64,000 nt of DNA from Caproiciproducens faecalis (GTDB lineage: Bacteria > Bacillota > Clostridia > Oscillospirales > Acutalibacteraceae). The notes under the pieces were generated by a model. The model ran no database searches and had not been told where the DNA came from. It worked only from the letters and a program-made list of their open reading frames with translations. Both the position numbers and the translations under genes were made by a program. Location: the NCBI RefSeq assembly GCF_019448085.1, contig NZ_JAGFNZ010000005.1, positions 1-64,000 on the forward strand, written 5' to 3'. Positions 7,513 to 15,685 of this stretch are shown here, piece after piece. Within the stretch, counting starts at the first letter, position 1, and every line of letters begins with the position of its first letter.

Positions 7513-9849
7513 TCAGCTGCCGATTTTTTTCATAATGACTTTTTCCACCATGTGCAGAATAGCGGTCATCAGGCTTGTGGCCACGATGAGCATGGGAACC
7601 AGCACCAGCACCATGGGCAGAGTCAGTCCGACCACCGCAAAAAGCGGCTTGAAGAAAATCAGCGCCAAAATAAAGGCGGCGGACATGGAGGAAAACAGTG
7701 CCGCGTGCTTTAGATTAAACGGCATACAGACTTTAAATAAGGTCATAAGGCCGGTGTAACCGGTGATAATGACAGCCATTGTGGAAATTTGCTCCGGAGT
7801 AAAATTTAGATAGCCGGAAATAAAAACAAGCAGCACAATGTTCAGCACCATGGTCAGCGCGCCGGGCAGTGCCTTTTTAATAACATTGACAATAAACTTA
7901 CCGTGAATCCGTTCCCGGTTGGGCTCCAGCGCGAGGATAAACGAGGGGTATCCGATGGTGACTGCGTTAATCAGCGTAAACTGGATCGGCTGAAACGGAT
8001 AGTCGCAGGTAAAAAAGATAAACAGGACGGCAATGATCGCGGAAAACATTGCCTTCACAAGAAACAGCGAAGCGGAGCGCTGCAAATTGTTGATGGAGCG
8101 GCGCCCTTCGTTGACAATACGGGGCATACTTGCAAAATCGGAATCCAGAAGGACTACCTGTGAAACCGTCTTGGACGCGTCGCTGCCGGAAGCCATTGCA
8201 ATACTGCAGTCGCTTTCCTTTAAGGCAAGGACATCGTTTACGCCGTCCCCCGTCATGGCGACCGTCCGGTTCTGCTCTTTCAAGGCTTTGACCAGGTCAA
8301 GCTTCTGCTGCGGAGTGACACGCCCGAACACGGAAAAGCTGACCGCGGCGGTTTTAATTTCCTCGTAGCTTTTCAGCGTGGTTGCATCAACGTAGTTTCC
8401 GGCGTCTCTCAGCCCGGCCTTCTTCGCAATATTGGCCACGGTAACGGGGTTGTCCCCTGAAATCACTTTGATATCCACACCCTGTGCGGAAAAATATTCC
8501 AATGTCTTTTTCGCGTTTTTCCGGATTTTATCACTCAGAAGGATCAGCGCAAGAGGGGAGATATCGGCGGGCAAATCCCCCTTTCCCAGCGGGCTTTCAC
8601 TGTGGGCCAGAAGCAGTACGCGCTGTCCCTGTGAAGAGTATTTTTCGACCACCTGCCGGATTTTTTCAAATCCTTCTTTTAAAATAAACTCACCGGCGCC
8701 CAGCACAAAGCTCCCGGTTTCGTGAAAGCTTGCTCCGCTCCATTTCCGCGCGGAGGAAAACGCGACCGTAGCCGCGCATTTCCACGGCGGAGGATTACGG
8801 TCAAGCGCTTTCAGCGCATTGGCGGTGGGGTTGTCGTCGTTGACCGCATTCACAAGAGCGGCAACCGCATCTTCGGTTTCCTGCCGGGAAATATCACACA
8901 GCGGGACGATGGCGTCCATCTGCATGGTTCCTTCCGTGATCGTTCCCGTTTTATCCAGACAAAGGGTGTCCACGCGGGCAAGGGTTTCAATGGAATACAA
9001 ATCCTGTACCAAAGCTTTGTGGTGGGCAAGCCTCAGCACGCTCACTGCCAGCACCACACTGGTCAGAAGGACAAGCCCTTCCGGGATCATGCCGATCAGT
9101 GCGGCGACGGTGCTGACGACCGCGCGGTTGAAAGGTTGTCCAGAAAGATAAAGCTGCTTGTAAAAAAGCAAAAGACCAATGGGAATAATGGAAAAACCGA
9201 TATATTTGATGATTTTATTAATCCACGTCATAATTTCCGAATTTGGTTTTTTTAGGTATTTGGCACTCTGGGTGATTTTAGACGCGTAGTTTTCCGCGCC
9301 GATATGTTCCACTTTCGCAAGGCAGCTGCCGCTCCCGATGAAGCTGCCGCTCAGCAGACGATCTCCCGCTTTTTTGGCGACCAGATCCGCTTCACCGGTA
9401 ATCAGCGCTTCGTTGACCTCGCATTCTCCCTGCACAACAATGCAGTCGGCACAGATCTGGTTTCCGGAAGCAAGCACCATAATATCGTCCAGCACAAGGT
9501 CGCTTACTGGGATATCCTGCTTCGCGCCGTCGCGCAGTACATGGGCTTTTGGCGCGGCAATCAGCTTGAGCCGGTCGATTGTCTTTTTTGCTTTGATTTC
9601 CTGAACGATTCCGATCAGCGTATTTGAAATAATGACGCCCATAAACAGCAGGTTCTTATAAGAACCCACCATCAAAATCAGCCCGGCAAGAATCGCATTT
9701 AATATATTGAACGGGGTAATCAGATTCGTGTGAATAATCTGTCCTACCGTCTTGGTTTTTATTTCTTCCGTTCCGTTTACCAGCCCCTGTTTTTGCCGTG
9801 CGGCCACCTGTTCTGCGGAAAGACCGGAAATTCCGTTTTCATCCATCAT
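7513..9849 (-). CDS. Cation-transporting P-type ATPase, CtpE-like
   Basis: A 778-residue P-type pump. It has TGE at 151-153 (actuator), PEGLV at 256-260 in the ion-site helix, the phosphorylated Asp299 in DKTGT, and the TGDGVND hinge motif near residue 550. PEGLVLL replaces the PEGLP of classical calcium pumps and is characteristic of CtpE-like ATPases; mycobacterial CtpE has been described as a calcium importer. Hydrophobic segments flank the catalytic core in the usual 4 + 6 arrangement. There is no N-terminal heavy-metal-binding CxxC domain. Calcium is the best guess for the ion. Adjacent ATG codons at 9849 and 9846 are both possible starts. Confidence 0.9.
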   Translation of the reverse strand: MMDENGISGLSAEQVAARQKQGLVNGTEEIKTKTVGQIIHTNLITPFNILNAILAGLILMVGSYKNLLFMGVIISNTLIGIVQEIKAKKTIDRLKLIAAPKAHVLRDGAKQDIPVSDLVLDDIMVLASGNQICADCIVVQGECEVNEALITGEADLVAKKAGDRLLSGSFIGSGSCLAKVEHIGAENYASKITQSAKYLKKPNSEIMTWINKIIKYIGFSIIPIGLLLFYKQLYLSGQPFNRAVVSTVAALIGMIPEGLVLLTSVVLAVSVLRLAHHKALVQDLYSIETLARVDTLCLDKTGTITEGTMQMDAIVPLCDISRQETEDAVAALVNAVNDDNPTANALKALDRNPPPWKCAATVAFSSARKWSGASFHETGSFVLGAGEFILKEGFEKIRQVVEKYSSQGQRVLLLAHSESPLGKGDLPADISPLALILLSDKIRKNAKKTLEYFSAQGVDIKVISGDNPVTVANIAKKAGLRDAGNYVDATTLKSYEEIKTAAVSFSVFGRVTPQQKLDLVKALKEQNRTVAMTGDGVNDVLALKESDCSIAMASGSDASKTVSQVVLLDSDFASMPRIVNEGRRSINNLQRSASLFLVKAMFSAIIAVLFIFFTCDYPFQPIQFTLINAVTIGYPSFILALEPNRERIHGKFIVNVIKKALPGALTMVLNIVLLVFISGYLNFTPEQISTMAVIITGYTGLMTLFKVCMPFNLKHAALFSSMSAAFILALIFFKPLFAVVGLTLPMVLVLVPMLIVATSLMTAILHMVEKVIMKKIGS

Positions 9850-9888
9850 GAATTTATCCCCGTTCGTGTATGATTTTTATTGAAATTC

Positions 9889-9894
9889 ATTATA
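9889..9894 (-). promoter_or_regulatory. -10 box for the CtpE-like ATPase
   Basis: TATAAT on the minus strand, within the palindrome-rich context ACTATAGTATAAT, about 40 bases before the start codon. The -35 region is weak. Confidence 0.45.
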
Positions 9895-9977
9895 CTATAG
9901 TTAGATCGTTTTTTGCCATAGTAAAAAATATTTGAAAAAAACTTAAAAATTTCGCAACAATTTCCGTTAAAATGACC

Positions 9978-10018
9978 AAATTATGAATTATCAAAGGAAG
10001 ATATTCGATTCATAATTT
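9978..10018. repeat. 11-base inverted repeat in a divergent intergenic region
   Basis: AAATTATGAAT (9978-9988) and ATTCATAATTT (10008-10018) are perfect inverted copies separated by 19 bases. They lie between the divergent ctpE-like and polymerase-like genes, upstream of the latter's promoter. This is a possible operator. Confidence 0.4.
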
Positions 10019-10021
10019 ATC

Positions 10022-10049
10022 TTGTTTCATATTTGCATTATGGTATAAT
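10022..10049 (+). promoter_or_regulatory. Extended -10 promoter for the O-antigen-ligase-like gene
   Basis: TTGTTT (10022-10027), a 16-base spacer and TATAAT (10044-10049), preceded by the extended -10 TG at 10041-10042. A perfect 9-bp hairpin (GTTGTGGAA 10065-10073 with TTCCACAAC 10082-10090) lies in the predicted leader. Confidence 0.6.
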
Positions 10050-10132
10050 TAATCGGTATGAGATGTTGTGGAAGAGTTTGGTTCCACAACCAAAGTAGGA
10101 ATATGTGAAGAAAGGGGTCTGCCCTTATCAGA

Positions 10133-11350
10133 ATGATAAAATTTGATTTTCAGAACACAAAGCTGCCTGTCCGGGATTTTGACAGTATGCTCGTTTTGTT
10201 GCTGACAGTCTCGATTTTCGCGCCATTCTATTTCAGCGTTGCCGTAACGTGCGCAATCGCTATCATGACAATGATGAACTGCAAAAAAAGGACGAAAGCT
10301 TTTTCGTTTCCGTACTCGAAATATCTGCTTGGATTTTTGATTATTCCTTTTTTTGTATCCGCAACCTATAACAATTACTGGGGGATGCTTTACGCAATCG
10401 TGATTCTCGCCGCCGCGACCTGCGGCTTCTATATCAGAAGCGTAATGACGCGCCAGCTTTTCGATCAGGTCATGGATGTGTCCTGCATTGCGAGCATCTG
10501 GTGTGCACTGGTTGCCATTTTTCAGAAGATCACCGCTTACGGCGACGCACCCCGCTACCGTCCTGTTTCTGCGTTTCACAACGCGAACTGCTACGGTATG
10601 ATGATTGAATTTATTATCATTATTGCCATCTATCGGATTTTTACAAAAGCAAAGAACAAAAACTTTTATCTTGGCGTAATCGGCATCAATCTGGTCGGGC
10701 TTTACCTGTCAGCAAGCCTTTCGGCATTTTTGGCGACTGCGTGCGCCATTATGACCGTTCTTCTTTTCAAAAAGAGATACCGGCTGGCGGGCGGGCTGGT
10801 ACTGCTGGCGGTTGCTTTTCTTTCCGTCAGCCTTGTTTTTCCGTCAATTTTCCCAAGAGGGCTGGAAGCAATCGACAGCACCTGCGGGCAGCGAATTTCT
10901 ATTTGGACAACCGCTGTCAGGGGAATCGTGCGCCATCCATTTTTAGGAACGGGCGCGCTGTCCTATCAGATGATCTGTGAGCAGCTGGGCGGCTACAAAA
11001 CCTACCACTGCCATAATCTTTTGTTGGACACCCTGCTGAATTTCGGGTTTATCGGGTTCGGTGCAATCGGTGTTTACGTTGCTATGCAGCTGAAGCTGCT
11101 GTCTTTACGGTTTAGAAGCAATTTGGGTAAGGACATGAATATTCTTGTTCTTGCCGCCGTGGTTGCGATTGCCGTGCATGGCATGACCGATGTCACCATA
11201 TTTTGGATCCAGACAGGGATGCTGTTCCTGCTGATGTTCTCGGCAACAGGGATTGGTGCGGAGCATCTCGAGCGCAAACTGCGTCTGCCTTCGCTTATCC
11301 CGGACTATGCGGAGGATGTCAAAGTCCAGCCAGTTTACCTGAAAAACTGA
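10133..11350 (+). CDS. O-antigen ligase/polymerase-like membrane protein (Wzy_C type)
   Basis: This is a 405-residue protein with about ten hydrophobic segments. A large extracytoplasmic loop near residues 245-300 contains GQRISIWTTAVRGI and the His-rich stretch YHCHNLLLDTLLNFG. That arrangement is typical of the O-antigen ligase/polymerase family (Wzy_C). In Gram-positive bacteria such proteins join or polymerise surface glycans. No glycosyltransferase, flippase or other polysaccharide gene is next to it, so its partner pathway is not visible. The ATG at 10133 lies unusually far (about 16 bases) from GAAAGGGG, but no better in-frame start was found. Confidence 0.82.
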   Translation: MIKFDFQNTKLPVRDFDSMLVLLLTVSIFAPFYFSVAVTCAIAIMTMMNCKKRTKAFSFPYSKYLLGFLIIPFFVSATYNNYWGMLYAIVILAAATCGFYIRSVMTRQLFDQVMDVSCIASIWCALVAIFQKITAYGDAPRYRPVSAFHNANCYGMMIEFIIIIAIYRIFTKAKNKNFYLGVIGINLVGLYLSASLSAFLATACAIMTVLLFKKRYRLAGGLVLLAVAFLSVSLVFPSIFPRGLEAIDSTCGQRISIWTTAVRGIVRHPFLGTGALSYQMICEQLGGYKTYHCHNLLLDTLLNFGFIGFGAIGVYVAMQLKLLSLRFRSNLGKDMNILVLAAVVAIAVHGMTDVTIFWIQTGMLFLLMFSATGIGAEHLERKLRLPSLIPDYAEDVKVQPVYLKN

Positions 11351-11364
11351 TTCTTCGTTTTCTA

Positions 11365-11393
11365 TTGACTTCCCTGTTTTAAAGGACTATCAT
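11365..11393 (+). promoter_or_regulatory. Sigma-A-type promoter for the MgtA-like ATPase
   Basis: TTGACT (11365-11370), a 17-base spacer and TATCAT (11388-11393), about 115 bases before the start codon. Confidence 0.65.
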
Positions 11394-11437
11394 CTGCTTG
11401 TAATTGAATAGTATGTGATAGCAAATACAATTTATTG

Positions 11438-11470
11438 TCCCCCTGCCTCACAAAAAATTGGGCAGGGGGA
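11438..11470 (+). promoter_or_regulatory. GC-rich hairpin in the mgtA leader
   Basis: TCCCCCTGCC (11438-11447) pairs perfectly with GGCAGGGGGA (11461-11470) over a 13-base A-rich loop, followed by a partly T-rich stretch. It lies between the promoter and the ribosome binding site, so it could be an attenuator. A run-through terminator of the upstream gene is the alternative. Confidence 0.6.
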
Positions 11471-11509
11471 TTCCTGTCTTTATAAGTTTTTGAAAGAGAG
11501 GCGCGGAAA

Positions 11510-14161
11510 ATGAAAAAGGATATGCAGACCGGCGGAAGCAGCGCGCAGTCTATAGCGAAAAAGCTGACGGAGTTCTCCCGAATGGAGAAGTATATGCTGC
11601 TTTCCGCTCTGAAAACCAGAGAAAAAGGCCTTGACATTGTGGATGTGGAGATGTTTTCAGAGGAATACAAAAGCAATGAAATTTCTCATGAAAAACCGAA
11701 GCCGTGGTATGTGCAGCTGGTAAAAGCCTTTGTAAATCCTTTTACCCTTGTTCTGCTGATTATCGCCGCAATTTCGTTTCTGACAGAGGTGGTACTTGCT
11801 AAGCCGGATGAAAAAAGTCCCGCGGCCGTGATTGTCATTCTTTTTCTGGTGCTCGTCAGCGGGGGACTGCGTTTCTTTCAGGAGTTCCGTTCCGGGAAGG
11901 AAGCGGAAGGATTAAAATCCATGGTCAAGACGACCGCTACGGTTATCCGCCGTGAAAATGGCCGGGAAGAGATTCCGATGACGGAACTGCTGCCCGGCGA
12001 TATTGTTGCGCTGTCCGGCGGCGATATGATTCCGGCGGATGTCAGAATCTTAAAGGCAAAGGATTTATTTGTCAGTCAGTCCGCTCTGACGGGGGAGTCC
12101 GAACCGGTGGAAAAGTACCCGGAACCGGATAAAATCACCGAAGGGCATAACCTGTTTGATCTGCGGAATATCTGTTTCATGGGCACCAACGTCATCAGCG
12201 GCTCCGCAACCGCCGTTGTGCTGGCTACCGGTGACAATACCTATTTCGGCAATATGGCCCGGGAACTTTCGGGCGATCGTGCTCCCACCAGCTTTGACAA
12301 AGGTGTAAATTCCATCAGTTATCTGCTGATTCGCTTTATGGTCGTCATGGTGCCGATTGTGTTCCTGATTAACGGCATTACCAAGCACGATTGGATAGAA
12401 GCGCTTCTTTTCGCTATTTCTGTTGCCATCGGCCTGACGCCGGAAATGCTGCCGATGATCGTTACCACCAATCTGGCAAAGGGCGCCGTCAGCATGTCGC
12501 GCCAGAAGACGGTCGTTAAACACCTGAATTCCATCCAGAATTTCGGCGCAATGGATATCCTCTGTACCGACAAGACCGGCACGCTGACACGCGACGAGAT
12601 CATTATTGAAAGGCATTTGAACGTGCAGGGGGAGGAAGATATTCGTGTACTTAAGCACGCCTATCTGAACAGCTATTTTCAGACCGGGCTGAAAAACCTC
12701 ATTGATCTGGCCATCATCGAAAAGGCCGGTGAAGAGAGCGTTACTTATCTGAATAATGAATATTTGAAAGTCGATGAAATCCCGTTTGACTTTTCCCGCC
12801 GCAGAATGAGCGTTGTATTGAAGGACAGAACCGGCAAAACTCAGGTGATTACCAAAGGCGCGGTGGAAGAGGTCATGGAAATCTGTTCCTTCTGTGAATA
12901 CGACGGTCAGGTTGTCCCGCTCACGGGCGAGCTGCGGGCGCAGGTGGTGCGCATGACCGATGAGCTGAACGCGCAGGGCATGAGGGTGATTGCGGTCGCG
13001 CAGAAAAAAGATCCCGCCGTGGAGGGCGTTTTCGGAGTCAAGGACGAAAGCAATATGACTCTGATGGGGTATCTGGGTCTTTTGGATCCGCCTAAGGAAT
13101 CCGCCGCCACCGCAATCCGCGCGCTGAAAGAATACGGCGTACAGGTTAAGGTACTGACCGGTGATAATGAGGGGGTTACGCAGAAAATCTGCGGCGAAGT
13201 CGGTCTGCCGATTGATAAAATTCTGCTTGGTTCTCAAATCGAAAAAATGAGTGAGGATGAACTCCTCAAACAGGTGGAAGATACCACGGTTTTCGCCAAA
13301 CTTTCTCCGATTCAGAAAGCGCGGGTTGTCAATGCGCTTCAGCAGCTGGGTCATACCGTCGGGTTTATGGGTGACGGCATCAATGACGCTCAGGCGCTGA
13401 GCAAAGCGGATGTCGGTATTTCCGTGGATACCGCGGTGGACATTGCCAAGGAGAGCGCCGACATTATCCTGTTGGAAAAGGACCTGATGGTACTGGAGCA
13501 CGGCGTGATTGAAGGCCGGAAGATCTTCGGAAATATCATTAAATATATCAAAATGACGGCAAGCTCCAACTTCGGAAATATGCTTTCCATGCTCGTTGCA
13601 AGTGCGTTTTTGCCGTTTCTACCAATGATGCCCGTACAGATTCTGGTACTGAATCTGTTATATAATATTTCCCAGATTTCCATTCCATGGGACAACATGG
13701 ATGTGGATTATCTGCGTGTGCCGCGCAAATGGGAAGCCTCCAGCATCGGAAAATTCATGATCTTTATCGGGCCGGTCAGCTCCGTGTTCGACATTGCCAC
13801 CTATTTGCTGATGTGGTTTGCTTTCGGCTGCAATAGCGCCTCCAACCCTGCACTCGTCGCGCTGTTCAACGCAGGCTGGTTTGTGGAAAGCCTGATTTCA
13901 CAGACGCTGATTATTCATCTGATCCGCACGCCTAAGCTGCCGTTTATCCAGAGCCGCGCGGCTTCTCCCGTTGTGCTGCTGACTACGGTGATTATGGCAA
14001 TCGGTGTAGCGATTCCGTTTACCCCGCTGGGCGCCTATCTGGGACTTGCGGCACTGCCGCTTTCTTATTTCGGCTGGCTCGCGCTGATCGTGCTGGGATA
14101 TACCCTGCTTGCGCAGCTTGTCAAATCCGTTTATATCAGAAAAAACCGGTCGTGGCTGTAA
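11510..14161 (+). CDS. mgtA: Magnesium-transporting P-type ATPase, MgtA/MgtB type
   Basis: An 883-residue P3B-type ATPase that imports magnesium at the plasma membrane. Visible motifs are TGES at 194-197, PEMLP at 311-315 (the P3B variant of the ion-site helix), phosphorylated Asp354 in DKTGT, TGDN near 545 and MGDGIND near 625. The long N-terminal tail (about 60 residues) and the hydrophobic segments on both sides of the catalytic core match MgtA/MgtB. Its leader has a clear promoter and a strong hairpin but is too short for an M-box riboswitch. The ATG at 11510 follows GAGAGGCG. Confidence 0.95.
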   Translation: MKKDMQTGGSSAQSIAKKLTEFSRMEKYMLLSALKTREKGLDIVDVEMFSEEYKSNEISHEKPKPWYVQLVKAFVNPFTLVLLIIAAISFLTEVVLAKPDEKSPAAVIVILFLVLVSGGLRFFQEFRSGKEAEGLKSMVKTTATVIRRENGREEIPMTELLPGDIVALSGGDMIPADVRILKAKDLFVSQSALTGESEPVEKYPEPDKITEGHNLFDLRNICFMGTNVISGSATAVVLATGDNTYFGNMARELSGDRAPTSFDKGVNSISYLLIRFMVVMVPIVFLINGITKHDWIEALLFAISVAIGLTPEMLPMIVTTNLAKGAVSMSRQKTVVKHLNSIQNFGAMDILCTDKTGTLTRDEIIIERHLNVQGEEDIRVLKHAYLNSYFQTGLKNLIDLAIIEKAGEESVTYLNNEYLKVDEIPFDFSRRRMSVVLKDRTGKTQVITKGAVEEVMEICSFCEYDGQVVPLTGELRAQVVRMTDELNAQGMRVIAVAQKKDPAVEGVFGVKDESNMTLMGYLGLLDPPKESAATAIRALKEYGVQVKVLTGDNEGVTQKICGEVGLPIDKILLGSQIEKMSEDELLKQVEDTTVFAKLSPIQKARVVNALQQLGHTVGFMGDGINDAQALSKADVGISVDTAVDIAKESADIILLEKDLMVLEHGVIEGRKIFGNIIKYIKMTASSNFGNMLSMLVASAFLPFLPMMPVQILVLNLLYNISQISIPWDNMDVDYLRVPRKWEASSIGKFMIFIGPVSSVFDIATYLLMWFAFGCNSASNPALVALFNAGWFVESLISQTLIIHLIRTPKLPFIQSRAASPVVLLTTVIMAIGVAIPFTPLGAYLGLAALPLSYFGWLALIVLGYTLLAQLVKSVYIRKNRSWL

Positions 14162-14166
14162 CAAAG

Positions 14167-14195
14167 AAAGGGCTGAGTGTTTCACTCAGCCCTTT
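14167..14195 (+). terminator. Bidirectional terminator between mgtA and the spore lytic gene
   Basis: A perfect 13-bp stem, AAAGGGCTGAGTG with CACTCAGCCCTTT, and a TTT loop, between convergent genes. Confidence 0.88.
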
Positions 14196-14199
14196 CGGG

Positions 14200-15477
14200 T
14201 TATCTCACTTTTCTGATGTTGTACATGGAATTCAGTACAATCCAGTTTTGGGGGAAGAAGCTGTTAATGGTCCAGTAGCTTACCCCTCCCAGATCATATT
14301 TGTCTACCAGCTCGAGCTTTGCCTGTATGCTTCTGGCGTCCTCAAACCAGACGACATGCTGCTTTCCGTTTTCATAATAGTTGAAAAACGGCGATTGTGC
14401 CTTTGTGTCAAACAGGATTTGCGCGCCCACTCTGGAAGCCAGACTGACGGCGCCGGGATTTGTCAGGGAACGCGCCGAACTGCCTTGAACGAAAGGCAGT
14501 GTCCAGTCGTAGCCGTAATTGGGAATTCCCATCAGAATCTTTTTGCTGGGAATTACAGTAACGGCATATTGAAGTACGTCCTCCACCAGATTCACAGGAG
14601 CGACCGCGCGGGGCGGGCCGTAGGTGTAGCCCCACTCGTAGGTCATCAGAATGACATGGTCGACCAGCGCACCGTGGGCGCCGTAGTCGTGCGCTTCGTA
14701 CAGCAGTCCCGGCTGATCTTCACTTGTTTTAGGCGCGAGCGCGGTGGTGACAGTATAGCCCAGTGGGTGCAGTCTGTCTGTGACTTTTTTGATGAATCCG
14801 GTGTAAAGGTCTTTGTCCCTTGGAAAGATATATTCAAAGTCGATATCCAGACCGAAATATTTCTTTTCATTCAGCGTTCTTACAATGTTCTCCAGAAGGG
14901 TGTTCTGAATATCCGGGTTTGTAAGAATGGTGTGAGCCAATTCGCTGTTAAAGCTGGCGCCCTCTTTGATGTTGGTGATAACCATCATAGGACCCACGTT
15001 GTACCTGCGTGCTGCTTCAATCAGTGGGGTGTCCTGTATAGGGGCAAGACTGCCGTCAGGACGGACCTGATAGCTGAAAATACTGAGGTAGGTGAGGTTG
15101 GGCAAAGTATTTTCCAGCACGTTGGTGTTGATGTTTGGAAAAGCGTATCCGTTTACATCAATGGTACCCAGCTTTTCGGCAGAGAGGGGAATGATAATCA
15201 CCTGACCTGCCTTGATCTTGGACGGGTCGGTAATGGAAGGATTCGCGCTTAGAATACGGAACACCGTGGTGTTATAACGCCGGGCAATCGAATACAGCGA
15301 TTCGCCGGGGGTTACGGTGTGGTTGACACTGTCCGCATCCACCACAATCGCCTGACCGATCATCAGCCGCTCCGTGTCCTCCAGACTGTTGTCGGCGATA
15401 ATCTTCTGTATAGAGACGCCGTACCGACTGGAGAGAGAATAGACGCTGTCTCCCTGACGCACTACATGGATTACCAA
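14200..15477 (-). CDS. LysM-GH18 spore cortex-lytic enzyme (SleL/YaaH-like)
   Basis: Two LysM peptidoglycan-binding repeats (about residues 1-45 and 52-97) are followed by a glycoside hydrolase family 18 barrel to the end. The catalytic strand reads GLDIDFEY, with the acid Glu at about residue 215. This architecture matches SleL/YaaH N-acetylglucosaminidases, which act on cortex fragments during germination. There is no signal peptide, as in the spore-coat members of the family. The TTG at 15477 is favoured because AAGGTG (15486-15491) then lies 8 bases upstream; the ATG at 15483 and GTG at 15486 are too close to it. The start remains uncertain. Confidence 0.92.
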   Translation of the reverse strand: MVIHVVRQGDSVYSLSSRYGVSIQKIIADNSLEDTERLMIGQAIVVDADSVNHTVTPGESLYSIARRYNTTVFRILSANPSITDPSKIKAGQVIIIPLSAEKLGTIDVNGYAFPNINTNVLENTLPNLTYLSIFSYQVRPDGSLAPIQDTPLIEAARRYNVGPMMVITNIKEGASFNSELAHTILTNPDIQNTLLENIVRTLNEKKYFGLDIDFEYIFPRDKDLYTGFIKKVTDRLHPLGYTVTTALAPKTSEDQPGLLYEAHDYGAHGALVDHVILMTYEWGYTYGPPRAVAPVNLVEDVLQYAVTVIPSKKILMGIPNYGYDWTLPFVQGSSARSLTNPGAVSLASRVGAQILFDTKAQSPFFNYYENGKQHVVWFEDARSIQAKLELVDKYDLGGVSYWTINSFFPQNWIVLNSMYNIRKVR

Positions 15478-15631
15478 AGCCATCACACCTTTTCAATAGA
15501 ATGACTGTAAACGGCTGTTCCTCCTAATTGAAGGGCCGTTTTCTATCAGTATATGAGGCTGAATTCCGGCGTATTCCACCGGACGGGATTTCAAGCGGGG
15601 ACAGACCATAGAAATTTATTGAAAAAAGATG

Positions 15632-15662
15632 TTGACATTGACGTTACGGAAAGGTGTATGAT
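15632..15662 (+). promoter_or_regulatory. MerR-type promoter with 19-base spacer
   Basis: TTGACA (15632-15637) and TATGAT (15657-15662) are separated by 19 bases. This overlong spacer is the hallmark of promoters activated by MerR-family regulators through DNA distortion. The spacer TTGACGTTACGGAAAGGTG resembles TipA/Mta-type operators and suggests autoregulation of the gene just downstream. Confidence 0.78.
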
Positions 15663-15685
15663 CTTTTTGCAAAGGAGGGAATTTC

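Noticed and set aside
11394-11509. M-box magnesium riboswitch before mgtA
   Set aside because: The leader is too short and only one hairpin is visible. The multi-helix M-box core is absent.
12065-13501. Long open frame of 478 codons on the minus strand
   Set aside because: It lies wholly inside mgtA, which has all P-type ATPase motifs. The antisense frame is His/Asn-rich without domains.
14152-15252. Plus-strand frame of 366 codons opposite the LysM-GH18 gene
   Set aside because: The minus-strand frame has two LysM repeats and a GH18 catalytic motif. The plus frame has none and crosses a terminator.
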